Notes: generated by a model from the letters alone, not told the origin. A stretch of DNA of 64,000 nucleotides from Drechslerella dactyloides (GCA_020064725.1 JAGTWJ010000007.1:2418001-2482000), one strand, 5' to 3'. Numbered from the stretch's first letter, positions 32,795 to 43,946 are shown. A program made the numbers and translations.

Positions 32795-33060
32795 GCCAAT
32801 TCCAGCGGTCGAACGGGTCCAGAAGTCGGGAGGTTGTCTCGCGGGTCAGAAGCTCGGCAGGTGGATGCCACGGGTTCGATGATGTATCGCGAGCTGATTC
32901 CAGCGGTCGAATGGGACCAGAAGTCGGCAGGTTGTCTCGCGAGCCAATTCCAGCGGTCGAATGGGTCTAGAAGCCGGCGGATTGTCTCGCGCGTCGAATG
33001 GGGCCCAGAAGTCGGCGGGTTGTCTCGCGGTGGATGCCACGAGGTCGATGTATCGCGGAT
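32795..33060. repeat. Minisatellite of about 50 bases in the DUF5672 gene leader/promoter
   Basis: Four imperfect units share CCAGCGGTCGAATGGGTCCA followed by GAAGTCGGCGGGTTGTCTCG. They begin near 32,800, 32,893, 32,945 and 32,990. Units one and four carry an insertion containing GTGGATGCCACG and GATGTATCGCG. The block starts a few bases upstream of the DUF5672 start codon (minus strand), so its length may alter the leader or promoter spacing. Confidence 0.8.
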
Positions 33061-35768
33061 GATGGATTGAGTTGGTCTCGAAAACCAGACCCTCCTTTTA
33101 CAGATTGAGCGGCGTGCGTTTCCCCTTTCCCGCTGAAACGAGCGTGGGCGGACCGGTAGCTGGGTATCGATCTCGGAGCGGTCGACGGGGCGAACGTGAC
33201 GGCGGACGCGTGCGCGATGGATGGAGCGGGAGGGAGATGTCGAGTCGTGTGGCCGGAAGACGTCCGTTGGTGCGAGGAATAATTATAAGGTTGCGCGAGG
33301 GGGTTTTCCGTCGTCCCTTTTCGAGCGGGTTTTGAGGCAGGCGGATACGAGGCCAGGCCGGATCGAGCCCGCGTCTACATTCTCGATCGGAGCGTAGCCA
33401 GGGCGAATGCTGTCATCCTGCTGCAGGTGAGATTGCGTGAGGTACACGACGACGGAGACACAATCTCCACCCTTCTCGCGGGTCTGCGCGCGGCGGGGCT
33501 GATGCACCTGAAACGCGGTGCCATATTTTGGCCGGAAGCAGCATCCATGGTACCGCTGCAACCGCTGCACCCCGGTCCCGAGACTTACGAGACCGGTCAC
33601 CCTGCCGGCTGCCGGTTGGTGCGAATGTGGGTTTTGCCGCCTGCCAACGCGCGGATCTGCGAGTACCGTGGTAAAAGAGAGGGAGAGAGGGCGTGGGGGG
33701 CCACGATGGCAGGTGGCTGATGGCAGACGGCTGAGGAGAGCGGCGATGCGATGGAGAGGAGGTGGAAGTGGAAGCGGAAGTGGAAGAGGGAGGGAGAGGG
33801 AGAGAGGAAGTTACCTTTACACCCAGAGACTCCTGCCGCAGCTCTACACCGATTCAACAGCACCGCAGAATTCAATGCACCATATAATAACCCTCCCAAT
33901 TAATATTGCAATTCAGTGCACCACCACAAGCCTCCCAGTTCAATGCACCACCACATCGCCAATTGCTACTTTGCGGATAAAATATCTACATCCCGAGATA
34001 GCCCGTTGTCTCTTCTATATGTCTATACTACACCGCAGTCGAGCGCAGCCAGGACCGCTGTTGCGGCGGCCGTCGAGTGAGAGTGGGCGAGGCCGGTCTC
34101 CTTGCTTAATTCTGCAGTATTTCCATCACGACTCCAGAGCTGTCTCTTCGTCGGGTACGACAGCTAGAACACCGTTAGCCACTCGAGTTCCAAACCAGGA
34201 GAAGAAAGATATCACGGCGCTATCACACCTCTCGATGAGCTTAGCCCCCCGTTGGAGCGGTTCCGGTGGGCCCCGGGTCGAGAGAAGATCCGTAGATGTC
34301 ATCTCTATCGAATACGAACCGACGCAGCCAGCTCCAGAACGCAAACTTAAATGGCCACGAACAGTCTTATCGTCCCTACATCTCTCACGAACCCGGAGTC
34401 ACCTATTGAAATTCAACCGGGAAAGTCTACCGCGGACGTCGCTTTAGCAGCGAACTCGCCTCCAGCGTTGCCCCACTGCTGCTGCTACCGTAGCCATTCT
34501 GACGGCGCTTATCGTCGTCGTAGCAAGCTCGGCCCCAGATCCGGCCAGCGACCTATCCACTGTGCCGGAACATCGGGCCGTACCGTCTCAATCGATCGAG
34601 CGAATTTCTTGCTCGTAGCTCCGACGTATACCGTGAAAATTCTAGTCACCCCGCCTCGATCGATATCAGACTAGCAGACCGACCGGCCTCCCTGCCCTCA
34701 TCATTTGAACAGCATCGGCAGACATCATCGGATTCAGATTCGGGAAAACTATTGAGAATCCGGCCGATGCAAATACGAAGCGGGTGCGTATACGTGTATG
34801 GGTGGATAATATTACTACGGTAGCAAGTAGGTATTTCCGCTTGTCTCGTAAACCAGACTGCCAGTCCTGGGGCCGGCGAAGTATTTCCGCTGGTAATACC
34901 GTAATAACACAGTATTGCATCCAATCCTTTGTTGGAGTATGGCATTAGATCGTATTCGAAAATTTAAAACAGCACTGCAGGTAGTATATACCTCACTCGA
35001 TAGGAAAAGGTCAGCGCCCTGAACGACCAAAGTAGCCATATATGCATAGAGAGCAGCTAACCCGTTCGAAGGCCATTACTCAATGTAACAATTAGAAAAA
35101 ATGGATCACTAACGGATCGGTAATATTCTGGAAACGACCTTTGAACGATTAAATTCTCTACGACCGTTGAATCACTCTGACCTTTCCTATACAGTACTCG
35201 GGTAAGTACTTAACTCCTTCACCTCCTCCAAAGCCAATCAGGGTAGGTATTGTGGGTATTTCGCATTCATCCCAAAATTAATCAAATCATACAAATCTAT
35301 ACCTCCTGGAGTAATAAACCAAAGAAACCCTTTAGCTATAGCTATAAAAGCCAAGATGCTTGAGAACATGTATAATATTTATAATTTATCCATTCCAAAA
35401 GACAATGGACAGTCCGATGGTACAACTGTTATCAGGAAGTCAGCTGCAGTCAATTGCGCTTCTAACTACAAAGAACCTGTCTGAGTGCTTAGTACTTAGT
35501 AAGTACATACCTAGGTATACACCAGCGTTCAGGTTCTTGCATATCGACTGCTGCAGGTCCGGGGCTATTTCAATATCCTACAAACTCGGAACACTCCGAG
35601 AGGATAGCCGTTGCCCAGCATGGTGGTGGACATCAATGTCCTTGCCGGCTGCGATCTTGTCATTGCATTGGCGATGCACTCAAATATATACACCCCGTGA
35701 CACCCGTCAAAATGACCTCCATGCCGAATCTCCGAGCGATATACGTCGTTAATAAGCACGAAGCATGT
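33061..35768. other. Intergenic, no supported gene
   Basis: About 2.7 kb with overlapping short frames on both strands. One 309-codon plus frame (33,518-34,447) is rich in Arg/Ser/Pro and low-complexity GS/RE repeats across a purine-rich tract (about 33,750-33,810). It has no domain and was not called. AATTCAATGCACCA(C)CA occurs three times near 33,871-33,950. Two copies of the GTCTGGTTT(A/T)CGAGAC motif lie at 33,072-33,090 and 34,841-34,860 (minus orientation). Confidence 0.5.
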
Positions 35769-37239
35769 TTACGCCTTCGGCTTGCCCTGCACACGCTGCC
35801 ACCGCCCCCACTCCGCCGGCAGTATCACCCCCGCGCACTCTCCAAACCCGACGCGACCCCGCTCGCCAACCGCATACCCCCTCAGCACAACCTCGTCGCC
35901 ATCCTCCAGCCACCGCCGCTTCACGCCCGCGACGTCGATATCCTCCTTCCCCGCCGTCGTCGCCTCGAGCATGCTGCCCACGGACGTCTTGTCCGTGCCC
36001 GAGATCGTGCCGGAGCCGAGCAGGTCGCCTGTGCGCATTGCGCAGCCGGTGATCGTGTGGTGTGCTATCATCTGGGTGAAGCTGAAGAGCAGGTTCTTCG
36101 CGTTCGACGTGAACATCTTTGCCGCCTCCGCCGCTCCGGATGCTAGATTGTATAAAACACCGTCAGCACGATATCAATATCATCCATCCGGATCGACGAT
36201 CGCGGAGACTGGATGAGAGGAATACGTACGCTTGATGAAGACTTCGAGCGTCATGTCGAATACGCCCTTACCCGCCCTCTTCTCCTCCCGCAGATACGGC
36301 AGCAGCTCCGTCTTGGGCCCCTCCAGCGCCGCCGTGCGGAACCCCTCCAGCGCCTCGTCCGTCACAATCCACGCGCTAACCGTCGTCGCGAAATTCTTCG
36401 CGTTGAACGGGCCCAGCGGGACGTATTCCCACGTCTGCACGTCGCGCGCGCTCCAGTCGTTCATTAAACTGTACCCGAACACGTGGGCGTCCGCGTCGTC
36501 GATATCGATCGGCTGCCCCATCTCGTTCGGCAGCGACACGTAGCAGGCCAGCTCGAGCTCGATGTCCAGGCGGTTGCATTGGTCGAAGTTTGGTGTGGCG
36601 TTCGTCGGCGGGCAGGTTTGGCCGAGCGGGCGGCGGACGGGCGTGCCTGAGACGACGACGGTCGATGCGCGGCCGTGGTAGCCGACGGGGAGGTGGGTGT
36701 AGTTTGGCTGCAGGGCGTTGTCCTTGCCGCGGAACAGGCAGCCGACCTACGGTTGCCGTATATCAGCATCCCGCTGGATAGGTAGTCACAGAAGCTAGAG
36801 ATACGTGATAAGAGTAGTGGGGTCATACGTTGAATGCGTGGTTCAGCCCCGCGTAAAAGTCCGTGTAATCGCCAATCTGCATCGGCAGGTGCATCTTCGC
36901 CTCCTCCATCTTGACCAGCGCGGCCTCGACATCCCCCCGCACGGACGACCCGTCCTTCACGGCCTCCAGGACCGCGTTCCGAACCGCGACCCGCGCATCC
37001 CGTCCCAGCGCAGCGAACGCGTTCAGCGTCGTGCTCTTCAGCGCCTCGCAGATGGCATTGACGTTATCCGCCTTGAGCAAGCCAGGCAGCGCGCTGCCGG
37101 CGAGCGCGGCGAGGTCGAGGACGTGGGCGCCGATGGCGGTGCAGGTGCGGGGTGTGGGGTTCGCAGCGGTGGAGAAGACGCCGAACGGGATGTTGGCGAG
37201 ACTGAAGTCCGAGTCCTGGGGGATTGGGATGAACGACAT
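35769..37239 (-). CDS. fahA: Fumarylacetoacetase
   Basis: This enzyme hydrolyses fumarylacetoacetate to fumarate and acetoacetate, the last step of tyrosine/phenylalanine degradation. Three exons (37,239-36,829; 36,746-36,230; 36,142-35,769) join to 433 residues, the normal family length. The N-terminal SH3-like domain (FGVFSTAANPTPRTCTAIG) is followed by the catalytic FAH fold: DYTDFYAGLNHAFNVG (metal Asp and catalytic His), LPVGYHGRASTVVVSGTPV, RLDIELELACYV (two metal Glu), GYSLMNDWSARDVQTWEY (metal Asp), AKNFATTVSAW (Lys) and DLLGSGTISG. All expected catalytic positions seem present. It is divergent from the 78-residue gene and heads the catabolic cluster. The symbol follows Aspergillus use. 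Confidence 0.97.
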
Positions 37240-38511
37240 TTTGACGATACCGCTGTTCTAAAAAGCCAATTGAGCGGGGTGCGATGCTGAGATGCGGGGA
37301 TGCTGATAATATATCTGAGATACAATCTCGTTTTATATCGCGTTGCTGTTGTGGGGGGGTTCTGCCGCTTGTAGCCGCACCAGCAGAATCTGTATTTCGA
37401 TTTCGAAATGCAAATGCCATGTCCAGGATCAGACCTGGTCATCGCGCATCGCAGCTCATCGCAGCCATCATGCATGATGCAGCTCTCGGCGCAGCGGTCA
37501 AGCGCCAGCTCGTCTGTATTCGCACATTGAGAGCTGCAGCTAGCAAAACCAGGCCTTGTCAGTTGAATTTAGCCCTTGTGGAGCTCGAGCAAGCATTCGA
37601 AGCTCTGATTGAGGGCAAGTTGATCTCGTAAGCCAACCTCTACACGACAAGTCGTCCGTGTATTGTTCGAATTCATCCTTTGCAATCGCCTACACCATCT
37701 TGCGATTCGAACAATCATGTACATTGCGGCGTCCCGAGGATTCAGCGGACTGTGGATAAGTCAGCCCGACATTCATGTATGACAATTAAGAATATAGTTC
37801 AGGGGAGCTTCGATACAGGGGAGGCATCCATAGACCTCACCCACATCCTCATCGAGTTCGGCCTTCAAGGATTTAATGCTGAGGGTTCCACGGCTGTCAA
37901 TGTTCCGCATCAATCGATGTATCTTTTCGAGGCTGGATACGTTGGACATGACAGCCACATCACCCGCAAACAGGGCTGAGCCGTCGCGTCCATGTTTGTC
38001 CGCCATGCTACTTGTATATTGACAAGCGTACCAGAATGTAACAAGCGAGAAGCAGATATATTGAAGCGGGGATGTGCCCTGACGAGCTTGCTTAGGCGAT
38101 ACCAGGGTCATCGCATTGAAGATGCAGATGGCGATGCATGCATGAGGAAGGATAAGGAGAGATTACAAGATCTAGGAAATCCCGCTCGAGATGCTCAGCG
38201 CGGAGTATCCAGCAACACATTTATCATAATCATAGCGTCGAGGAGTACGTTAGAGGTATACGCTGCACTGCATCCGGCATATTAAGTTTCCCGCCGACTA
38301 CTATAGCACACTCTTTCAAATTAATTAAAATAATTCCACCCACTAGACACCGCAGTGCATCGCCACTACACTACAATCTCATCTCCATCTCCGTCTCATC
38401 CCATCGACACTACACAGCATAACCATACCATACTCGCATCCTCCCACATACGCATACTCGCATACCGTCTACATCTACATCTCCACGAAGGAACCTCGCC
38501 AATCGCGAAAG
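37240..38511. other. Divergent intergenic region upstream of fahA
   Basis: About 1.27 kb that must hold the fahA promoter (minus) and that of the 78-residue gene (plus). A minus-strand frame from the ATG at 38,004 to 37,773 (MADKHGRDGSALFAGD...) and a plus frame at 37,467-37,631 have some coding appearance, but no family match or splice context; either could be a small lineage-specific gene. The 100 bases before 38,511 are CAT/CATC-rich, a pyrimidine/CA-rich leader typical of fungal genes. Confidence 0.45.
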
Positions 38512-38847
38512 ATGCACCCTTACGTAACCATTCAGCCGGCCGCGTCCGAGCAGCTGCAATCACCCCTGCTGACGCCCGAGCAAGCGGCCGCGCTCCACGC
38601 CGCCATGGCAGCAGGACGCCTGCGGGACCGGAAGAACCCGCCCGTCCTTCTCTCCGGTATTATAACTCCCCCCACCGATCTGCGCGCCATACACAGCGCA
38701 GCAGCGAGTATGGAAGTAATATCGAGTGGGTGCTGACGGCGGTGTGTATGTATAGGAGAGGAAGCGGGGACGAGCTTGTTCAAGCCGGGGTATCAAGTTG
38801 GCGGGTACGGCGGGCTGCAAGACTCACCGCCGAAGGCGCCAAAGTAG
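38512..38847 (+). CDS. Small 78-residue protein of unknown function inside the tyrosine cluster
   Basis: Two exons (38,512-38,656 and 38,756-38,847) give 78 residues. The 99-base intron is convincing: GTATTA donor, TGCTGAC branch site 20 bases before a TATAG acceptor, and reading frame kept. The protein starts MHPYVTIQPAASEQ, has a helical TPEQAAALHAAMAAGRLRDR segment (about residues 21-40), then PPVLLSGEEAGTSLF and a Gly/Tyr-rich end (YQVGGYGGLQDSPPKAPK). No signal peptide, membrane segment or known domain. It lies between fahA and maiA, reading away from fahA. I do not recognise it. Cluster membership suggests, but does not show, a role in tyrosine catabolism or its control. Confidence 0.65.
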
Positions 38848-39771
38848 CTTTATACTAGCTGACATGGCGATTTCCCGCATGATGTTTCGCAGATTGATAC
38901 GCATGTTCGCTATCGGCGGCCCGTTTGTTCGTTTGTTCGGGATGCTGTTTGTGCATTGGCGTTTATGACGGTTGGCGTTCGCGGGCGGTTTTATATCATA
39001 TTATTCGCATTGCTGTTTTGACATGACGGTGCGAGAGATTGTGCGTTCATTGACATGGTGTAGTACCTTACCGTGTGTATATTTTATAGATTGCTGCTGC
39101 AGATATAGATTCTGCCAGGCTTTGTTAGCGTGAAGATTGTGCTGGAGAAAGACTGTGCTGTAGTGGCAGCGCTGACTATTCCTAGCAATCCGCTTGTAGA
39201 AATACCACAATTCCTGCAATTTATAATAAACGGACGTGTATTCCGCTTCACGTTCCCGCCGCAGATACTCGACGTCAACGTCACGTCGTTTTGATATAAA
39301 TTACCCGCGTTGGAGCTCTCCAAACTCCAACAAGCATTAAACGTGATACGACGTTACGAGCGAGTTTATAATACTAGACACGTACGTAATGAGAATGAAC
39401 GCTTGGCCATTGCATTGCATTGGGCACAAATATATCACAGCCGTGTCCTACCAGCGTGGTATAACGTTAACCGAGCCAAACCGCGCCGGATGTAGAAAGT
39501 AAGTGTACTTCCTCACCCCTGCCCTAACCTGGAGCATCGAGCTCACAATCCATGTCCGACATCTTGATTATATAATATTCCAGACTGCCGTCGGCGAAGC
39601 CGGTGTGCCTCAGTTTGGTTTACGAGACAAATAAATATAATATCATATCATATTCTACTAAATACCGCCAGATTGCGATACTGATTGCAGCTTCACCACT
39701 CGCCCGCCGTCTACAGCTTCGTTATACTCGCATACACCTACCTACCTCATTCACCTGACATCACCGCGACA
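38848..39771. promoter_or_regulatory. Intergenic region upstream of maiA, with a conserved-looking motif
   Basis: No gene is supported. A short plus frame at 39,310-39,495 has no domain. CAGTTTGGTTTACGAGACAA at 39,611-39,630 is the plus-oriented copy of a motif seen elsewhere near this cluster, about 150 bases upstream of the maiA start. The leader just before 39,772 is rich in CTAC/CACC. Confidence 0.45.
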
Positions 39772-40491
39772 ATGGCGGCGGAAACACCGGAGATCACGCT
39801 GCACACTTACTTCCGCTCCTCGTGCAGCGCGCGCGTGCGCATGGCGCTCAACCTCAAGAAACTGCCCTACACGCCCGTCTACATCCACCTCCTCAAGAAC
39901 GAGCACTCCTCGCCGTCCTACGCCACCGTCAACCCGTCCGGCGCCGTGCCCACCATCACCTTTACCTCTTCGTCGGACAAGACCGATACCTTCGTGCTAA
40001 CGCAGAGCATCGCGATACTGGAGTATCTTGAGGAAACGTTCCCGGCGCCGGAATATAGAGCGTTACTCCCCTCGTCGCCCGTCGACCGCGCGCGAGTGCG
40101 GCAGCTGTGCAACATTATCGCTTGCGACGTGCAGCCCGTTACCAACCTGCGCATCCTCCGCGACGTCAAGGCCTTCGCCACGGCCGCCGGCCGCGATGCC
40201 GAAGCCGCAGGCGTGGAGTGGCAGCAGAAGTACATGGACGCGGGGCTGGCCGCGTACGAGACGGTGTTAACGGAGGGTAAGACGGCGGGGAAATACAGCG
40301 TCGGCGACGAGATTACGATGGCGGATCTGTGCTTGTTGCCGGCGGTGGACGCGGCGGAGCGCTTTGGCGTCGATGTCGCAGGTCGGTTCCCGGCCGTGGA
40401 GCGGGTGCGGCGGGCGCTGGAGGAGGTGGACGAGGTGGTGCGGGGTGGCTGGCGGGCGCAGGGGGACACGCCGGCGGAGTTTCGATGTTAG
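39772..40491 (+). CDS. maiA: Maleylacetoacetate isomerase (zeta-class glutathione transferase)
   Basis: It isomerises maleylacetoacetate to fumarylacetoacetate using glutathione, between homogentisate dioxygenase and fumarylacetoacetase. A single exon gives 239 residues, close to the usual 220-240. The thioredoxin-like N-terminal domain has the zeta-class signature SSCSARVRMAL (Ser/Cys at the glutathione site, about residues 14-24), NPSGAVPTI (cis-Pro, glutathione contact) and TQSIAILEYLEE. The helical C-terminal domain includes CNIIACDVQPVTNLRIL, GVEWQQKYMDAGLAAYE and VGDEITMADLCLLPAV. An ATG upstream in the same frame (39,685) would add residues that do not fit the family, so the start at MAAETPEI was used. 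It is followed within 271 bases by hmgA on the same strand. Confidence 0.96.
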   Translation: MAAETPEITLHTYFRSSCSARVRMALNLKKLPYTPVYIHLLKNEHSSPSYATVNPSGAVPTITFTSSSDKTDTFVLTQSIAILEYLEETFPAPEYRALLPSSPVDRARVRQLCNIIACDVQPVTNLRILRDVKAFATAAGRDAEAAGVEWQQKYMDAGLAAYETVLTEGKTAGKYSVGDEITMADLCLLPAVDAAERFGVDVAGRFPAVERVRRALEEVDEVVRGGWRAQGDTPAEFRC

Positions 40492-40762
40492 TGGGATGTT
40501 AGTTAGAAATGCCGACGGGAGCCGAGCCGAGCTCTTGTCGCAGATGCCAATGCGATGCGATGCGATGCGACGGGGCTAGCCGACGTCACACAATGTACTG
40601 TACTCTACATTATATTATATCGCCGAGTCTCGAAACCGGACGCGGGCACCCCGCCAAATCCATTCTCCCTTGTAGCTATAATCCAGTACGCCGAGCGCAT
40701 GACGACAGTTCAATTTGATATATCCTATCGAAGAATAATTTAATAGTTGTTCGCAATTGAAG

Positions 40763-42667
40763 ATGGTCTGGCGCGACCCCAGCAAGCAAGACCCAAACCT
40801 CTACCACGGTGTGTATCCCACCGTCGATATTACTTCCTCGCCGCCAGTAAACGCTAATAGTAAATAGAGGGCTTCGGCAACCACGTCTGCTCGGAGGCCG
40901 TCGCGGGCGCCCTGCCGCAGCTCGGAAACAATCCGCAAAAGTGCGCGTACGGCCTATACGCCGAGCAGCTCAGCGGCACCGCCTTCACCGTCGACCGCGC
41001 GCACAACCAGCGCACCTGGCTCTACCGCATACGGTGAACACCCTCCCAAAACACCCACCTATACACACCCTCTACCATGGTACTACAGCCGAGATCGGTA
41101 TTACAGTAAAGGTGAAGCTGATTGAATTTTGGGAATAACGGGTAGACCCTCCGTCGAGCACGACCGCTTCACGCGGGTGAACCACGCATACCTCATCAGC
41201 GACTTCTCACCGTCGTGTCCGGACGTCCACGTTACGCCGACGCAGCTGCGGTGGGATCCCTTCGATGTGCCCTCGTCGCACAGCGTGACGGACGCTGCAA
41301 GCGGTACGAAGAATAGCGATGGAAATAACGGTGCGGATGGCGCTCACGCGGTGACGGACGCAGGGTCGCAGGACTTTGTCGACTCGCTGCGCACGGTGGC
41401 GGGCAGCGGGGCGCCACAGACGAAGACTGGCTTGGTGCGTATATCCCCCCCCTCCCCCATATACACATGACATCTCGCGCCTCAGATATATATCTATGCA
41501 CTGAGTGTGTTGGAGGAGTTTGAAAGAGAACAGCACTAAGTAGAGTGATATATGCAGGTCATCCACGTGTACGGCTTCAACAAGCCAATGACACGCAAGT
41601 CCTTCTACAACTCCGACGGCGACCTCCTCCTCCTCCCGCAGCAAGGCCGCCTGTCCATCACCACGGAATTCGGCACCCTGCTCGTATCCCCCGGCGAAAT
41701 CTGCGTGATCGGCCGGGGTATGAAGTTCTCGATCCCCGAGCTGCCGGACGGCGCGGAGAAAGGGTGCAGGGGGTACATTCTCGAGACCTTCTGCGCGGGA
41801 CACTGGGAACTGCCGGACCTGGGACCCATCGGCGCGAACGGGCTGGCGAACCATCGCGATTTCAAGTATCCTGTTGCAAGATACGAGGATGCGGATGAGG
41901 AGTGGGAGGTTGTGAATAAATTCATGGGCGGGCTATTTTCCGCGCGGCAGGTGAGCATATAACCCACAACATCTACAGCTGCAAGTGTTTTGATAGTGTG
42001 ATTGCTGATGGGTATGTTAGGGTCACTGTCCATATGATGTGGTGGCGTACCATGGGAACTACCTACCGTACAAATACTCGCTGCACACATTCTCCCCCGT
42101 CGGCTCCATCGGCTTCGACCACCCCGACCCTTCAATCTGTAATTCCCCCACCCCACATTCCCCCATATTTTTTATATACACCGCTAATATGATGTAGTCA
42201 CCGTCTTGACAATGAAGAACCACGCGACGCCAGGCACGGCGCTGGCAGACTTCGTCCTCTTCCCACCGCGATGGCTCGTAGCCGAAAACACCTTCCGACC
42301 CCCCTGGTTCCACCGCAACGTCATGTCCGAATTCATGGTCAACGTGGCCGGCGAATACGACGCGAAAGCAGGCGGCTTCGTCCCCGGCGGCGCGAGCCTG
42401 CACAACTGCAACACGGCGCACGGACCCGACAAGGAGAGCTTTGAGAAGGCGAGCAATGCGGATTTGAAGCCGATGAAGGTGGGCGAGGGCAGTCTTGCCA
42501 TCATGTTTGAGAGCAGTCTGCAGCTTGCGACGACGGGGTGGGCGGTCAAGGAGAGCGGTAAGGTGCAGGAGGGGTATAATTCCGTCTGGCAGGATTTCGT
42601 GCCGTATTTCCGCAAGCACGGGTTGCCGAAGAGCGGCGTCGCGACGGGCGGCGAGGGGGCGTCGTAA
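40763..42667 (+). CDS. hmgA: Homogentisate 1,2-dioxygenase
   Basis: It opens the ring of homogentisate to give maleylacetoacetate; loss leads to homogentisate build-up and brown pyomelanin. Six exons (40,763-40,808; 40,868-41,033; 41,146-41,434; 41,558-41,950; 42,021-42,138; 42,198-42,667) give 493 residues. Conserved blocks: GFGNHVCSEAVAGALP, NPQKCAYGLYAEQLSGTAFT, FYNSDGDLLLLPQ, ETFCAGHWELPDLGPIGANGLAN, VAYHGNYLPYKY, and the iron site HRNVMSEFM (His and Glu) with GGASLHNCNTAHGPD (second His). Residues about 105-145 hold an Asn/Gly/Ala-rich insertion with an internal duplication (HSVTDA...HAVTDAGS) before DFVDSLRTVAGSG, longer than I expect for the family. Intron 1 (59 bases) ends only two bases before GGC TTC GGC AAC, so exon 1 codes only 15 residues. 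Confidence 0.97.
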
Positions 42668-43217
42668 TGCTGGCCTTGGGCAGGCGGTAGAAGTTTAATC
42701 CTACATATTGTGTAATATATATTTTTTGAATTGACGGTGCTTTCGTGTTCTGCGTGTGGCTTAATTAGTCGAGGCTGGACGAACTCGATTTCAGCACCAA
42801 TTCGATCAACTAGGAGCATAGTATAAAGTAATATCTTTAGCAATATTTGACCAGATGCCGTCCAATATCAGTTCTAAGATCTAAGGGCCAGACCACTGTC
42901 CAGCTAGGTGTGATCCGATACTACTTTCGTTTTCCGTGAAACCGGACTGGGAAACTACAAATGATAATACAACACCAATATATCGACAATTTACTAGATC
43001 ACCACAATATGAATATTTCGTCCTTGAAGCATAAATTGTTATATTAGATCAATTCATATCGTAGGTATTCATACTAGTAGTCACATAATTCAAACATCGC
43101 TCGCTCGTAAACTCAAAACATATGTGATAATATCGTACTCGAAATCGTACAATCTGCCCCAACGCCCGTAAATGTCGTAAATATAACAATCTCACGCCAT
43201 GCAAATTGGAGCACCGG
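42668..43217. other. Convergent intergenic region between hmgA and the TTC36-like gene
   Basis: About 550 AT-rich bases with both 3' ends. A weak copy of the cluster motif (CCGTGAAACCGGACTGG, minus orientation) lies at 42,934-42,950. No gene was seen. Confidence 0.5.
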
Positions 43218-43946
43218 CTAATAAGCCTCGCCAATCTCCTTCTTCATCGCCTCCTTGACGATGCTGCCGCACAGCTTGGCGTACGGGTTCGTGTGCACGG
43301 CCATCGCCTTGGCCAGCTCGTTGCCGTAGCGGCCGCCCCAGAAGAAATCGCGACTGGCAGCCTCCTCCCACGCTGCCACGTCGTCGCCGAGAACCGCCAG
43401 CTCCTCCGGCAGTTCAGCGGGTAGCTTTGAGCCCGCTGTGAGATGTTTGGATGAGGTGTGAAGTATCGTAGCGCGCTGGGTGTGTGCGTTCGCGAGGAGT
43501 TTTGCCGTCTGTGGGGAGATTGGCGACGTGGGAGTCTGCGGCTGCGCGAGGGAGATGGCGGTGGACAAATCGACGTACGCCGCCGCGATCGCCGTCCGCG
43601 TGTCCGACGATTCGGAGAAGAGGTTGTCAATGTCGCCGGGGTTGGTGTTGGCGACGGCCATGCGCCGGACTTGGGCGCGGTTGTTGTAGGCGGAGCAGTA
43701 GGAAGGGGAGGAGGCGACGGCCTGGCTTAGGATTGCGAGGGCCTTGGAGGTGTCGTTGGCCTCGGCGGCGCGGATGGCGAGGATCTCGGAGGCGCGGAGG
43801 GAGGAGAGGGTGCGGGTTGGGGTGTTTGGGAAGGGGGCGAGGGCGGCGTCGATGGTGACGGGGGAGGGGGTCGGAGCGGACTCGGGGTCGAAGATCTGCT
43901 CGAGGACGGTGGAGTCGTGCGTGGAGAGAATGCGCGCCGGTGCCAT
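43218..43946 (-). CDS. TPR protein, TTC36-like (candidate HmgX counterpart)
   Basis: A single exon gives 242 residues. After an N-terminal LEQIFDPES segment come TPR-like helices: ASEILAIRAAEANDTSKALAI, PSYCSAYNNRAQVRRMA (the conserved A-YNNRAQ-RR core), an insertion of about 25 residues (NTNPGDIDNLFSESSDTRTA), AAYVDLSTAI and LANAHTQRATIL. The C-terminal end holds RDFFWGGRYGNELAKAMAV followed by HTNPYAKLCGSIVKEAM. The pairing of YNNRAQxRR with a C-terminal NPYAxLC box is what I know from animal TTC36. TTC36 protects 4-hydroxyphenylpyruvate dioxygenase from degradation in mammals. In Aspergillus fumigatus the cluster gene hmgX is needed for HppD function; whether this protein is its orthologue is inference. 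It is divergent from hpdA, sharing 768 bases of promoter DNA. Confidence 0.8.
   Translation of the reverse strand: MAPARILSTHDSTVLEQIFDPESAPTPSPVTIDAALAPFPNTPTRTLSSLRASEILAIRAAEANDTSKALAILSQAVASSPSYCSAYNNRAQVRRMAVANTNPGDIDNLFSESSDTRTAIAAAYVDLSTAISLAQPQTPTSPISPQTAKLLANAHTQRATILHTSSKHLTAGSKLPAELPEELAVLGDDVAAWEEAASRDFFWGGRYGNELAKAMAVHTNPYAKLCGSIVKEAMKKEIGEAY

Noticed and set aside
33518..34447. 309-codon plus frame upstream of the tyrosine cluster
   Set aside because: Arg/Ser/Pro-rich text passing through a purine-rich low-complexity tract; no domain and no splice context; other frames are equally open nearby.
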